Assembly (NCBI GenBank): GCA_026389955.1
Contig: JAPLGY010000256.1
Coordinates: forward strand, 1 to 6,672
Source: Caldilinea sp.
Lineage (GTDB): Bacteria; Chloroflexota; Anaerolineae; Caldilineales; Caldilineaceae
Direction of reading: 5' to 3'
Length of the DNA stretch: 6,672 bases
The notes under the pieces were generated by a model that had not been told where the DNA came from, ran no database searches, and saw nothing but the letters and a program-made list of their open reading frames with translations. Positions 1 to 5,610 of this stretch are shown one piece after another; the stretch's first letter is position 1; each line of letters opens with the position of its first letter. A program made the position numbers and the translations under genes.

Positions 1-573
1 TGTGCCGTCTTTCCCCCCGGAGACAATCTGCAATCCATCCGGGCTGAAGTCCAAAGAGTAAACCTTACCGACATGGCCGTCCAGCGGTGTGAGCTGTATG
101 CCACTGGCCACCTCCCAGATGCGAACAGTGCCGTCTTTCCCCCCGGAGATAATCTGCAATCCATCCGGGCTGAACCCCACGGCGCTGACTTCGCCCTCAT
201 GGCCGTCCAGCTGCGCCACCTGCTGACCACCGGCCACCTCCCAGACGCGCACTGTATCACCGCCGGAGACGATCTGCTCCCCATCCGGGCTGAACCCCAC
301 AGCACTGACCTTGCCCTCATGGCCGTCCAGCTGCGCCACCTGCTGGCCGCTGGCCACCTCCCAGATGCGGAGAGTGCCATCTTCGCCGCCGGAGACGATC
401 CGCTGCCCATTCGGGCTAAAATTCAGGGCGGTCACAGCGCCGATATGGTTGAAGAAAAGCTGCTGCGGCTGCAGATCAGCTGCATTCCAGATGCGCACCG
501 TGCCGTCTTCTCCACCTGAAACAATCGTCTGCCCATTTGGGCTGAAGTCTACACTGGAGACCCCTCCTTGATG
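1..573 (-). repeat. WD40 repeat array (five units, fifth truncated)
   Basis: Within the nSTAND gene, five WD40 units can be read at residues 569-597, 598-639, 640-679, 680-721 and 722-759 (cut). Each carries FSP(D/N)G, (I/V)SGG.DGT and (I/V)RIW-type signatures, and later units carry LDGH.G.V. The period is 126 bases (42 residues). The third unit is 120 bases and reads GGDTVRVW, two residues shorter than the GG(E/K)DGT(V/L)RIW of its neighbours. Units are also close at DNA level: 2-48 and 128-174 differ by one base in 47, and 193-225 and 313-345 are identical over 33 bases. Such low divergence indicates recent duplication or gene conversion. A full propeller needs about seven blades, so more repeats are expected beyond the window. 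Confidence 0.93.
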
Positions 574-2277
574 ACGGCGCTGCGGAGAGGGGATGACGAT
601 GCGCAAACGAGCATTGTCTGTTGCGGTGCGAAGGGCCGTGGAGATGGTGGAGCTTTCGCTGAGGAGAGCAGCATCCCGGGCCAGGATCAGCGCCAGATCG
701 CCGAACTGCTTGTCAGCACGAAGGAGAAGTTGACTTTGTCCGGCCAGGTTTTCAGCAAAGCTGCGGCGGGCAGCATTCTGGGCAATTTCCGTCTGTTGTT
801 TGGTTTCTTCTGCATTTTTCTGCGCTTCTTGGGTCTGCTGCCAGGCCAGACCGGCGGCAATCAGGGCAAAAACAGCGATCACGATTGCAGCCACGGCCAA
901 CAGACGAATGCGTCGATTTTGCTGCTGCTCTCGCTCGGCGGCCCTCTCTGCACTCTTGCATGCATTCAGAAATTCTTGCTCGGTCTTCTCCAGCGGCTCT
1001 GTCTGCGCCTCAGCCCAGGCTGCTGCCTCGGCCAGCACTTCCCCGCGCAGCAGAAGCCCATCCGAGCGCCCCTGCTCATTCCACAGCGCAGCTTGACGCT
1101 GCAAGGTGCTCAGGTGCTGGACGAACCAGGCTGCGTTGTCGGCTCGAATCGGCTCCACAAAACGGTCATGCACCAACTCGATCCAGGTATTGCCGCCGCG
1201 AACCTCCCCACGCACCAGGAAGCGTTTTTGCAGGGCGCGCACCACGCTGTTGGGCAGGCCAGCAGTTTCGGTTTCACCTTGCTGCACCAGCCCGCGCGTC
1301 CCGGCAGCGGTGATCAGCGACGCGTCGAACCAGGAACGCACCCGACGCTCGCTGACCCCTTTTACAGCCGGGTCGGCCAACACCAGCGCCAAGGTTGCCC
1401 CATAAAACTCCTTGAGCGCCTGCTCCACATCTCCCGCCGCAGTCAGATTCTCCGCAGTGATCAGAAGTGCTTCATGGGCAGTCTGTCGTTCTGAAGCGTC
1501 TTTTGCCAGCTTTTCCCACAACTGGTAGCAGACCACCTGCAGCTGCACCGGCTCGACATACTGGCCGAGCACGCCCATACGCTCCATGTAGAAGCGGGCG
1601 CGCAGCCGGTTGAAAACCAGTGGCGCATACGGGTCGAGCGCAGCTACGTAGTCATCGCGCAGAACCAGCACCACCCACAGATTGGGGTCAGCTTGTATGG
1701 CCGCATCCAGCTGCCGAAAAAACGCCTCCCGCTCCTGCCAGCGGCCCGGATGGCTGGTGATGATCTCCTCAAACTGGTCGAGGATCAGGGCGTAGCGTTG
1801 TCTGCCAGGCGCAGCGGGCGTCGCACCGGCGTCGTAGACCCAACCCTTGCGCGTTTGCCCTTCCAGGCCGGGCACGTTCTGCCGGGTCAGACGGGCCAGG
1901 AAGTCGACCAGGGAGACGTGGGCCAGCCGACTGGCGTCGTCTCCTTCATCCACGCTGAGCAGCAGGTTGCAGACAAAGATGTTCTCCACCTGCCCCATCT
2001 CTGCAGGCAGATCGCCGCTGACACGCCCTACGGGCAACACAACAAAATTCTTCTCCTCCTGCAGCCGGGGAATGAGGCGGGTGTGCAAAAGCGAACTTTT
2101 GCCCGCACCAGATTGGGCGTAGAAAAGCAGCAGCCGTTCCGACAACACCCAGGCCAGCAGATCGCGCGCCTCACTTTCACGGCCAAAGAAAAGAGTGTGC
2201 TGCTCGTAGGCAAAGGTGCTGGGCCCGACGTAGGGATTGGCAGACTGGAAGATTGGGGGATCAGAAAAGGGGGTCAT
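1..2277 (-). CDS. nSTAND P-loop ATPase with a transmembrane segment and WD40 repeats (3' end beyond window)
   Basis: A single open frame runs from the ATG at 2277-2275 to the left edge (759 codons, no stop), so the C-terminus is missing. A P-loop, AQSGAGKSS, lies at residues 54-62 (K60, S61), with Ala where the first Gly of a textbook Walker A would be. Walker B, LILDQFEE, is at 164-171 (D167 E170 E171), and a sensor-type Arg (R207) sits in VLVLRDDY. The motif ELVHDRFVEPIR around H370-D371 is typical of the helical/winged region of nSTAND proteins. A hydrophobic stretch (about 458-479) is a likely membrane span. It is followed by a Gln/Glu/Ala-rich helical linker and, from residue 569, WD40 repeats, with a fifth cut by the window. 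In the family, ligand sensing by the repeats drives ATP-dependent oligomerisation and effector activation. The start overlaps the stop of the SIR2-like gene (ATGA), which implies translational coupling and joint action. There is no N-terminal effector domain, so the SIR2-like protein may be its effector. Confidence 0.93.
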   Translation of the reverse strand, partial: MTPFSDPPIFQSANPYVGPSTFAYEQHTLFFGRESEARDLLAWVLSERLLLFYAQSGAGKSSLLHTRLIPRLQEEKNFVVLPVGRVSGDLPAEMGQVENIFVCNLLLSVDEGDDASRLAHVSLVDFLARLTRQNVPGLEGQTRKGWVYDAGATPAAPGRQRYALILDQFEEIITSHPGRWQEREAFFRQLDAAIQADPNLWVVLVLRDDYVAALDPYAPLVFNRLRARFYMERMGVLGQYVEPVQLQVVCYQLWEKLAKDASERQTAHEALLITAENLTAAGDVEQALKEFYGATLALVLADPAVKGVSERRVRSWFDASLITAAGTRGLVQQGETETAGLPNSVVRALQKRFLVRGEVRGGNTWIELVHDRFVEPIRADNAAWFVQHLSTLQRQAALWNEQGRSDGLLLRGEVLAEAAAWAEAQTEPLEKTEQEFLNACKSAERAAEREQQQNRRIRLLAVAAIVIAVFALIAAGLAWQQTQEAQKNAEETKQQTEIAQNAARRSFAENLAGQSQLLLRADKQFGDLALILARDAALLSESSTISTALRTATDNARLRIVIPSPQRRHQGGVSSVDFSPNGQTIVSGGEDGTVRIWNAADLQPQQLFFNHIGAVTALNFSPNGQRIVSGGEDGTLRIWEVASGQQVAQLDGHEGKVSAVGFSPDGEQIVSGGDTVRVWEVAGGQQVAQLDGHEGEVSAVGFSPDGLQIISGGKDGTVRIWEVASGIQLTPLDGHVGKVYSLDFSPDGLQIVSGGKDGT

Positions 2278-3290
2278 GGCGGGTACAGCTTCTTGGTATA
2301 TTCGTCCAGACTGCCCCAGTAAATGTCAAAACGTGCTTCCTGAGCCAGATAGTTTTGTAGATATCTCTCTTGTATGGCCCGTTCTTCAGGGAGCAGCTGC
2401 AGCACGCAGGTGCCACGGCGCCCATACCCCTGTCCGGTCTGGCGAATCAATCCATAATAGAGACCGCGGAAGGCCCAGCTGTCCAGCCGGAAGCCCAACA
2501 ACACGACGTCGTCCGCCAGCGCGCCCCGCACCAGAGAGGGCAGCCGGTCAGCAGTATTCTTGCCGCGCCCTTCAGCCAGATTGACCAACATCTCCAGATG
2601 GTCGTCTTCGCTCAAAGCCAGGGAACCGGGCAAGGCAGCACCGCTTTGTGGGTGGACATCCAGCCCGCAGAGGTGATAGACCAGAGGCTGCTGCTCGCTG
2701 GGCCGGTATTCGTCGGGAATCCGCCAGAGATCCATATCCGGCGCTTCTATCGGTCCTCGCCAGCGGCACATCTTGGTCAGTGGAGTTTTGCCGGCCTTGC
2801 GCAGGGCATTTTCCAAAAAAGTGCTGGCGCTGAGGGTCAGATAGATCTTGAAAGGCAGATTGTCCAGCCTTTGCAAAGGCTGCGTCTGGGACATATCAAA
2901 GCGGGGATAGCCCAACAAGTTGGCAAAGGCTGTGACACCCACCTGGTCGACCTGGTCGCTCGCTTCACGCAAGGTTTCTGGAGGCACCCCTGCGGTCTCT
3001 GCCTCCCGATAAATGTGGTTTTTCAAACACTCCAGATAGAAAGTTTTGCAGTCAGCGTCGTTGCTGTGGTTGGTGTAGCGATCATAATTGGCAAGCTGGC
3101 CGATGTCGGGCAAGGTGCCAAGATAGGGATAGCTTACTTTCTCGGCGTAGAAACGCTTGAAACGTTCGTGTTCAAAGAGCGCCAGGTCAAAAAGAGCGCT
3201 GTGGCTGAGAATGGGCAAGGCATTGCCGTCGCGCACCTGCTGGGGGATGCTGGCGGCAACAGGCTGCTCATGGTCGCCCCAAATAGGCAT
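2274..3290 (-). CDS. SIR2-like (SIR2_2-type) family protein, probable effector partner of the nSTAND ATPase
   Basis: This 338-residue protein resembles stand-alone SIR2-like domains that accompany nSTAND ATPases. Landmarks are an N-terminal GNALPILSHSALFDLAL (22-38), in the place where sirtuins have GAG.S; NLPFKIYLTLSASTFLE (144-160), in the place of the TTN.D strand; LVYHLCGLD (203-211), in the place of the HG motif; a SLALSEDDHLEML segment (223-235); and VVLLGFRLDSWAFRGL (262-277), matching the GyS..D...R motif near the C-terminus of SIR2_2 domains. The C-terminus (FDIYWGSLDEY) is also family-like. Active relatives in defence cleave NAD+. Here the His expected before Gly209 is Cys208 and the glycine-rich loop is absent, so activity is uncertain and a binding or structural role is possible. 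The start is set by AGGAGG eight bases upstream. The stop overlaps the ATG of the nSTAND gene, so the two are probably co-translated. The gene has its own promoter upstream. I am confident of the SIR2-like fold class, less so of its activity. Confidence 0.82.
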   Translation of the reverse strand: MPIWGDHEQPVAASIPQQVRDGNALPILSHSALFDLALFEHERFKRFYAEKVSYPYLGTLPDIGQLANYDRYTNHSNDADCKTFYLECLKNHIYREAETAGVPPETLREASDQVDQVGVTAFANLLGYPRFDMSQTQPLQRLDNLPFKIYLTLSASTFLENALRKAGKTPLTKMCRWRGPIEAPDMDLWRIPDEYRPSEQQPLVYHLCGLDVHPQSGAALPGSLALSEDDHLEMLVNLAEGRGKNTADRLPSLVRGALADDVVLLGFRLDSWAFRGLYYGLIRQTGQGYGRRGTCVLQLLPEERAIQERYLQNYLAQEARFDIYWGSLDEYTKKLYPP

Positions 3291-3298
3291 CGGTGAAA

Positions 3299-3304
3299 CC
3301 TCCT
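3299..3304 (-). promoter_or_regulatory. ribosome binding site of the SIR2-like gene
   Basis: On the minus strand this reads AGGAGG, a perfect Shine-Dalgarno core, eight bases before the ATG at 3290. It fixes the start codon and implies strong translation. The downstream nSTAND gene has only a weak AAGAAG and would depend on coupling. Confidence 0.85.
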
Positions 3305-3394
3305 ACAAGAGTCAGCAATCCACAGGCACTTTTTGTGCAATGCAAAGATTTGTGGTGCATGGCGCTCCTCGGTTGTCGGAGCAGGGTACCTAAT

Positions 3395-3423
3395 ATCCTA
3401 GCGGGCTTGGCAAAAAATGTCAA
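3395..3423 (-). promoter_or_regulatory. sigma-70-type promoter of the SIR2-like / nSTAND unit
   Basis: Read on the minus strand, a perfect -35 box TTGACA (3423-3418) is followed by exactly 17 bases and a -10 box TAGGAT (3400-3395, four of six matches to TATAAT). Transcription would start near 3388, leaving an untranslated leader of roughly 98 bases before the ATG at 3290. This suggests the SIR2-like/nSTAND pair can be expressed independently of the CHAT gene upstream. It is a prediction by consensus only. Confidence 0.6.
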
Positions 3424-3450
3424 ATGCACTTTTTGAGCCCATTCTTCAAA

Positions 3451-3490
3451 GCAACGACGCATCTTTGCTGTGTGGCTTTCATGTCGTTGC
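3451..3490. repeat. inverted repeat GCAACGAC / GTCGTTGC upstream of the SIR2-like promoter
   Basis: GCAACGAC at 3451-3458 and GTCGTTGC at 3483-3490 are perfect 8-bp inverted arms separated by 24 bases. In the direction of the SIR2-like unit they lie upstream of the -35 box, where an activator or repressor site, or a looped structure, would be plausible. No known binding-site family is recognised, and arms this short can arise by chance. Confidence 0.35.
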
Positions 3491-3593
3491 GTCAACCCAT
3501 GTCGCTTTTGAAGCGCTCTTCCTCTCGGGTGCGCCCTCCCACCGGCTCGTCGGCGTCCCCGTCACTCGAGTGCTTGCCTATCCATTCTCGCCC

Positions 3594-3612
3594 ATGTTGC
3601 AGCGCGCAACAT
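3594..3612 (-). terminator. hairpin after the CHAT-FGE stop, weak terminator candidate
   Basis: ATGTTGC (3594-3600) and GCAACAT (3606-3612) form a perfect 7-bp stem with a 5-base loop, about 24 bases past the CHAT stop codon. No run of U follows on the minus strand, so it is not a standard intrinsic terminator. It could protect the 3' end or reduce readthrough into the SIR2-like gene. Confidence 0.3.
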
Positions 3613-3636
3613 CAATGTATGCCCTGGGCAGATCTT

Positions 3637-5376
3637 TTATGGAACTCTTTCCGGGTGCATGACGACGCGGAAACCGAGCCGGCGAACTTTGCTGGTCGAC
3701 AGGGAGTTGCCGCGCAGCGTGCAGGGCAGAGCGTCCGGCTGCGTGCTGGATGAGCCGCCGCGATGCACCATCCGGCTAAGTGGAGGCAGTTTGGCCGGGT
3801 CGGTGATCTCGTGCTCGTCGATCGAATTATAGGGGTCGGGCTTTGTTGGCTGCGTTCCCCAGCGGGAACGCGTCCACTGCTGCACAGCTTCCGGCACCCC
3901 TTGCAGCATATTTGCTGCCTCCAGTGTGCGACACATGCATTCCCACTCCGCCTCGCTGGGCAGCGTGTAGCGGCGTCCTGTACTTGCACTCAGCCATGCA
4001 CAGTAGGCCATTGCATCGTGCCAGTCCACATCGACCACAGATTGATCATTCGCGAATGGTTCACGGTTGATCCACCCCCGCAGCGGTGCCCGGTGTTCGG
4101 GTCTGTCCCGGAGGAACGCAGCATATTCGCCCATGGTGACGGGCTGTCTGCCGATGCAAAAATCAGGCAGATGGACGCTTTGCTGTGGCTGCTCGGCTGC
4201 AGCAGGATCGGCGCTGTCCATCAGAAAAGTCCTCCCGTCGATCCACACGGTCTCGGGCTCGAAAGGTTTTCGTTCAAAGCGGGGCTTGTCGAGCAGCATG
4301 CGGTTGTCGTCGGAGCGGCTGAAAAAGACGGGCGTACCCCACTCTGGGCTGCCATCCAGCCCGTAGATGGCCTTGCGTGCCTCGCTGACCGCGGCCTCGA
4401 TGGGGCATCCCTCTGCCAGTGCCCGGTAGAACGCCTGGCTGAGGGCGATCGCAGCGCGATCGGTGACCGGGAACTGCATGGCCAGCACTGCAGGCAGGCC
4501 TTGTTTCACCAACTGCTGCGCCACACCTGCAAAGGAGTCGCTGCGGCCACCTCGTGCGCCCTCGCAGGCGTTGAGAAAAATCAGCCGCAAGCTCTCCTTG
4601 CTGTCTTGCAGCAAGACTTTGAAACGCTCCGCCGGCATCCATGTCGGCTGCCCGGCCTCGTCTTCGAAGATCAAGCCGCCTTGAGCCTTTTCGTCAAAAT
4701 AGCCGTGGCCAATGAAATGAAGCACATGAACGGCCCCCTGTCGCAGCCGGGTTTGCAGGGCAGACCAGATGGCAGGTACCCGCTCCAGGCGCACCTGATG
4801 CGTGCCCAGGCCAGCTGCGGCCTGCTGCAAACGCGTCCATTCTTCTTCCACCGCCAGGGACGGCATCCCAGCCGGGTTGGAGAGAACAGCCAGCACGGTC
4901 AGCGGCGGCGGCAGCAACTTTATGGCTGCGGCATGGGGCACCTCCAGATAGCGTATCAGAGGCGTCCTGACAGAAAGGGCCAGAAAGCCGCCCAGCTCCG
5001 GCGCATAGAGGTACTCCCAGGGCAAGTCGGCCAGCATAGGCAGCCGGTCGTCAATGCGCAGCCGGATTCGCAGGCCGGCTTTGTGGTGTTGGGCCTTGTC
5101 CAGACTGCGGCGCAGGCAGTCGCCTACAGCGCCGCCAAATGCAGCCTGATAGAGTTGGGTGCCCAGGGAACATAGATCATCGGAGTCTGCTTGTTCGGCA
5201 GAACCAAGAGAACGGCTGGCGTCCAGCGCCTGCCAGAGGCTGGCGATCCTCTGTTCGTTGGCAAAGGGCAGCGTAAAGCTGGCGCGGGCCTCTCCAACAG
5301 GAGAACGGATGACCACAGCATCATAGCTGTCGTGCTGACTCGGTTGGATGCGCAAATCGAAGGTTTCGTAGTGCAT
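3637..5376 (-). CDS. CHAT-domain (caspase-like) protease fused to a non-catalytic FGE/sulfatase-modifying-factor-type domain
   Basis: 579 residues. Residues about 1-365 form a CHAT (caspase HetF-associated with TPRs) peptidase. The N-terminal LPWEYLY (118-124), common in these proteins, is followed by HFIGHGYF with the catalytic His at 224 and IFLNACEGA with the catalytic Cys at 271. The GTPVFF segment (347-352) closes the fold. After a short linker, residues about 375-573 form an FGE/SUMF1-type (DUF323) domain with VWIDGRTFLMD (377-387), the core PVTMGEYAAFL (412-422), VDWHDAMAYCAWL (450-462), RYTLPSEAEWE (469-479) and the C-terminal RGGS...GFRVV (539-572). The paired cysteines that catalyse formylglycine formation are missing, so this half probably binds a ligand or target and directs the protease. 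CHAT peptidases act in bacterial cell-death and defence pathways. The ATG at 5376 is the first possible start after an in-frame stop. It has no Shine-Dalgarno sequence and lies only 17 bases from the inverted end of the mobile element, which seems to supply its promoter. Confidence 0.93.
   Translation of the reverse strand: MHYETFDLRIQPSQHDSYDAVVIRSPVGEARASFTLPFANEQRIASLWQALDASRSLGSAEQADSDDLCSLGTQLYQAAFGGAVGDCLRRSLDKAQHHKAGLRIRLRIDDRLPMLADLPWEYLYAPELGGFLALSVRTPLIRYLEVPHAAAIKLLPPPLTVLAVLSNPAGMPSLAVEEEWTRLQQAAAGLGTHQVRLERVPAIWSALQTRLRQGAVHVLHFIGHGYFDEKAQGGLIFEDEAGQPTWMPAERFKVLLQDSKESLRLIFLNACEGARGGRSDSFAGVAQQLVKQGLPAVLAMQFPVTDRAAIALSQAFYRALAEGCPIEAAVSEARKAIYGLDGSPEWGTPVFFSRSDDNRMLLDKPRFERKPFEPETVWIDGRTFLMDSADPAAAEQPQQSVHLPDFCIGRQPVTMGEYAAFLRDRPEHRAPLRGWINREPFANDQSVVDVDWHDAMAYCAWLSASTGRRYTLPSEAEWECMCRTLEAANMLQGVPEAVQQWTRSRWGTQPTKPDPYNSIDEHEITDPAKLPPLSRMVHRGGSSSTQPDALPCTLRGNSLSTSKVRRLGFRVVMHPERVP
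3661..3762 (-). other. C-terminal FGE segment matching the layout of hypervariable C-lectin-fold regions
   Basis: This codes for residues 539-572, from RGGSSSTQPD to LGFRVV. In FGE-type C-lectin folds this is the surface strand-loop that holds the catalytic cysteines in true enzymes. In the target proteins of some diversity-generating retroelements (DGRs) it is the part that is mutated. The framing motifs RGGS and GFRVV are kept, while the usual W after RGGS and the usual NxPD in the middle are replaced (S and ST). No template repeat or reverse transcriptase is in the window, so active diversification is not supported here. A divergent recognition surface is the simpler reading. Confidence 0.4.
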
Positions 5377-5393
5377 GGCGGTTTTGGATGGGT

Positions 5394-5422
5394 AGTATAC
5401 TTGACCCCAATGTCAAGACCAA
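5394..5422 (-). promoter_or_regulatory. promoter of the CHAT-FGE gene, lying in the left end of the mobile element
   Basis: On the minus strand, TTGGTC (5422-5417), 17 bases and TATACT (5399-5394) form a -35/-10 pair. The -10 matches consensus at five of six positions and the -35 at three of six. Transcription would start around 5387, leaving a leader of only about ten bases with no Shine-Dalgarno sequence before the ATG at 5376. The hexamers, the spacer length and the GGGGTCAAG just before the -10 are identical to the promoter facing the opposite way at 5526-5554. Confidence 0.55.
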
Positions 5423-5441
5423 AAACTGCCCAAACTAAAGT

Positions 5442-5492
5442 ATAGACCTTCGCTGGCGTCCGATAGGCCAGGCTCTGATGGAACCTTCCATG
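5442..5492 (-). pseudogene. relic of the C-terminus of an IS3-family transposase (rve integrase)
   Basis: The minus strand reads HGRFHQSLAYRTPAKVY, closely matching the ...RPHQSLGYRTPAEVY signature that ends many IS3-family OrfB transposases. The frame continues open into the element's end without a nearby stop, and upstream it reaches a stop (TGA) within a dozen codons, so nothing functional is encoded. The distance to the inverted end (about 40 bases) is what is expected for an OrfB terminus next to the right end of an IS. The upstream part resembles a non-coding left end. An internal deletion therefore seems to have joined the left end directly to the last codons of OrfB. Confidence 0.65.
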
Positions 5493-5525
5493 TGCTTCTT
5501 TGAGTATACATTCTCACTTAAGCCA

Positions 5526-5554
5526 TTGGTCTAGTGTTCGGGGTCAAGTATACT
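5526..5554 (+). promoter_or_regulatory. promoter of the EAD-trypsin gene, lying in the right end of the mobile element
   Basis: TTGGTC (5526-5531), 17 bases and TATACT (5549-5554) point toward the trypsin gene and mirror the CHAT promoter exactly in hexamers and spacing. The GGGGTCAAG before the -10 is shared, while the intervening eight bases differ. Transcription would start near 5561, giving a leader of about 50 bases that includes the ribosome binding site. Confidence 0.55.
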
Positions 5555-5596
5555 GCTGGCAGAGCATACCCGTTGAACCGTCTTGACTGCACGCAA

Positions 5597-5602
5597 AAGG
5601 AG
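5597..5602 (+). promoter_or_regulatory. ribosome binding site of the EAD-trypsin gene
   Basis: AAGGAG ends eight bases before the ATG at 5611 and fixes this start. It contrasts with the divergent CHAT gene, which has no comparable site. Confidence 0.8.
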
Positions 5603-5610
5603 ACCCCAAC

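Larger units (their letters stand above)
3291..3636. other. 346-base intergenic region between the CHAT-FGE and SIR2-like genes
   Basis: I recognise no gene here. The short open frames crossing it on either strand have no family-like motifs. It holds the SIR2-like promoter, its leader (which includes a small GCAC-N5-GTGC hairpin at 3326-3338), an 8-bp inverted repeat at 3451-3490, and a 7-bp hairpin after the CHAT stop at 3594-3612. The length is generous for two genes on the same strand and fits a separate, regulated promoter for the downstream pair. Confidence 0.7.
5394..5554. mobile_element. MITE-like deletion derivative of an IS3-family insertion sequence
   Basis: A perfect 15-bp inverted repeat bounds this element: AGTATACTTGACCCC at 5394-5408 and its complement GGGGTCAAGTATACT at 5540-5554. 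A second matching block further in (GACCAA 5417-5422, TTGGTC 5526-5531) brings identity to 24 of 29. AGTATACT is itself palindromic. The borders can therefore also be read as 5402-5546 with TG...CA ends, as in the IS3 family, flanked by an 8-bp direct repeat (5394-5401 and 5547-5554). Eight bases is longer than the usual IS3 target duplication, so the exact border is open. Inside, the minus strand codes for a 17-residue piece that looks like the end of an IS3-type transposase. The rest of the transposase is gone, so the element could only move if a full-length relative acted in trans. Confidence 0.72.

Noticed and set aside
1..430. Regularly spaced repeats considered as a CRISPR array
   Set aside because: The repeat units are contiguous 120-126 base coding units of WD40 blades, with no unique spacers between short repeats.
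73..519. Plus-strand open frame over the WD40 repeats
   Set aside because: It is antisense to the WD40 array. The repetitive protein is only the mirror of the 126-base repeats, and the minus frame has clear WD40 signatures.
568..1494. 308-codon plus-strand open frame
   Set aside because: It is antisense to the linker, membrane segment and helical region of the nSTAND gene. No family motif is visible in it.
2370..3296. 308-codon plus-strand open frame opposite the SIR2-like gene
   Set aside because: The minus strand has a perfect ribosome binding site, SIR2-like motifs and an operon overlap. The plus frame has none of these.
3268..3753. Short open frames across the 3291-3636 intergenic region, both strands
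   Set aside because: They overlap neighbouring genes, lack ribosome binding sites and show no recognisable motif.
3640..3770. Active DGR variable region
   Set aside because: No template copy of this segment and no reverse transcriptase are in the window. The substitutions also fall at positions that are not adenine-derived. It is kept only as a hypothesis.
3763..5175. 470-codon plus-strand open frame
   Set aside because: It lies wholly antisense to CHAT-FGE, whose catalytic His and Cys motifs and FGE core decide the strand.
5394..5554. Four GTATAC/GTATAG sites spaced 45, 64 and 44 bases apart, read as an operator array
   Set aside because: The outer two belong to the inverted ends and one inner site lies in transposase-relic codons. 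The spacing symmetry is best explained by the inverted ends of the element.
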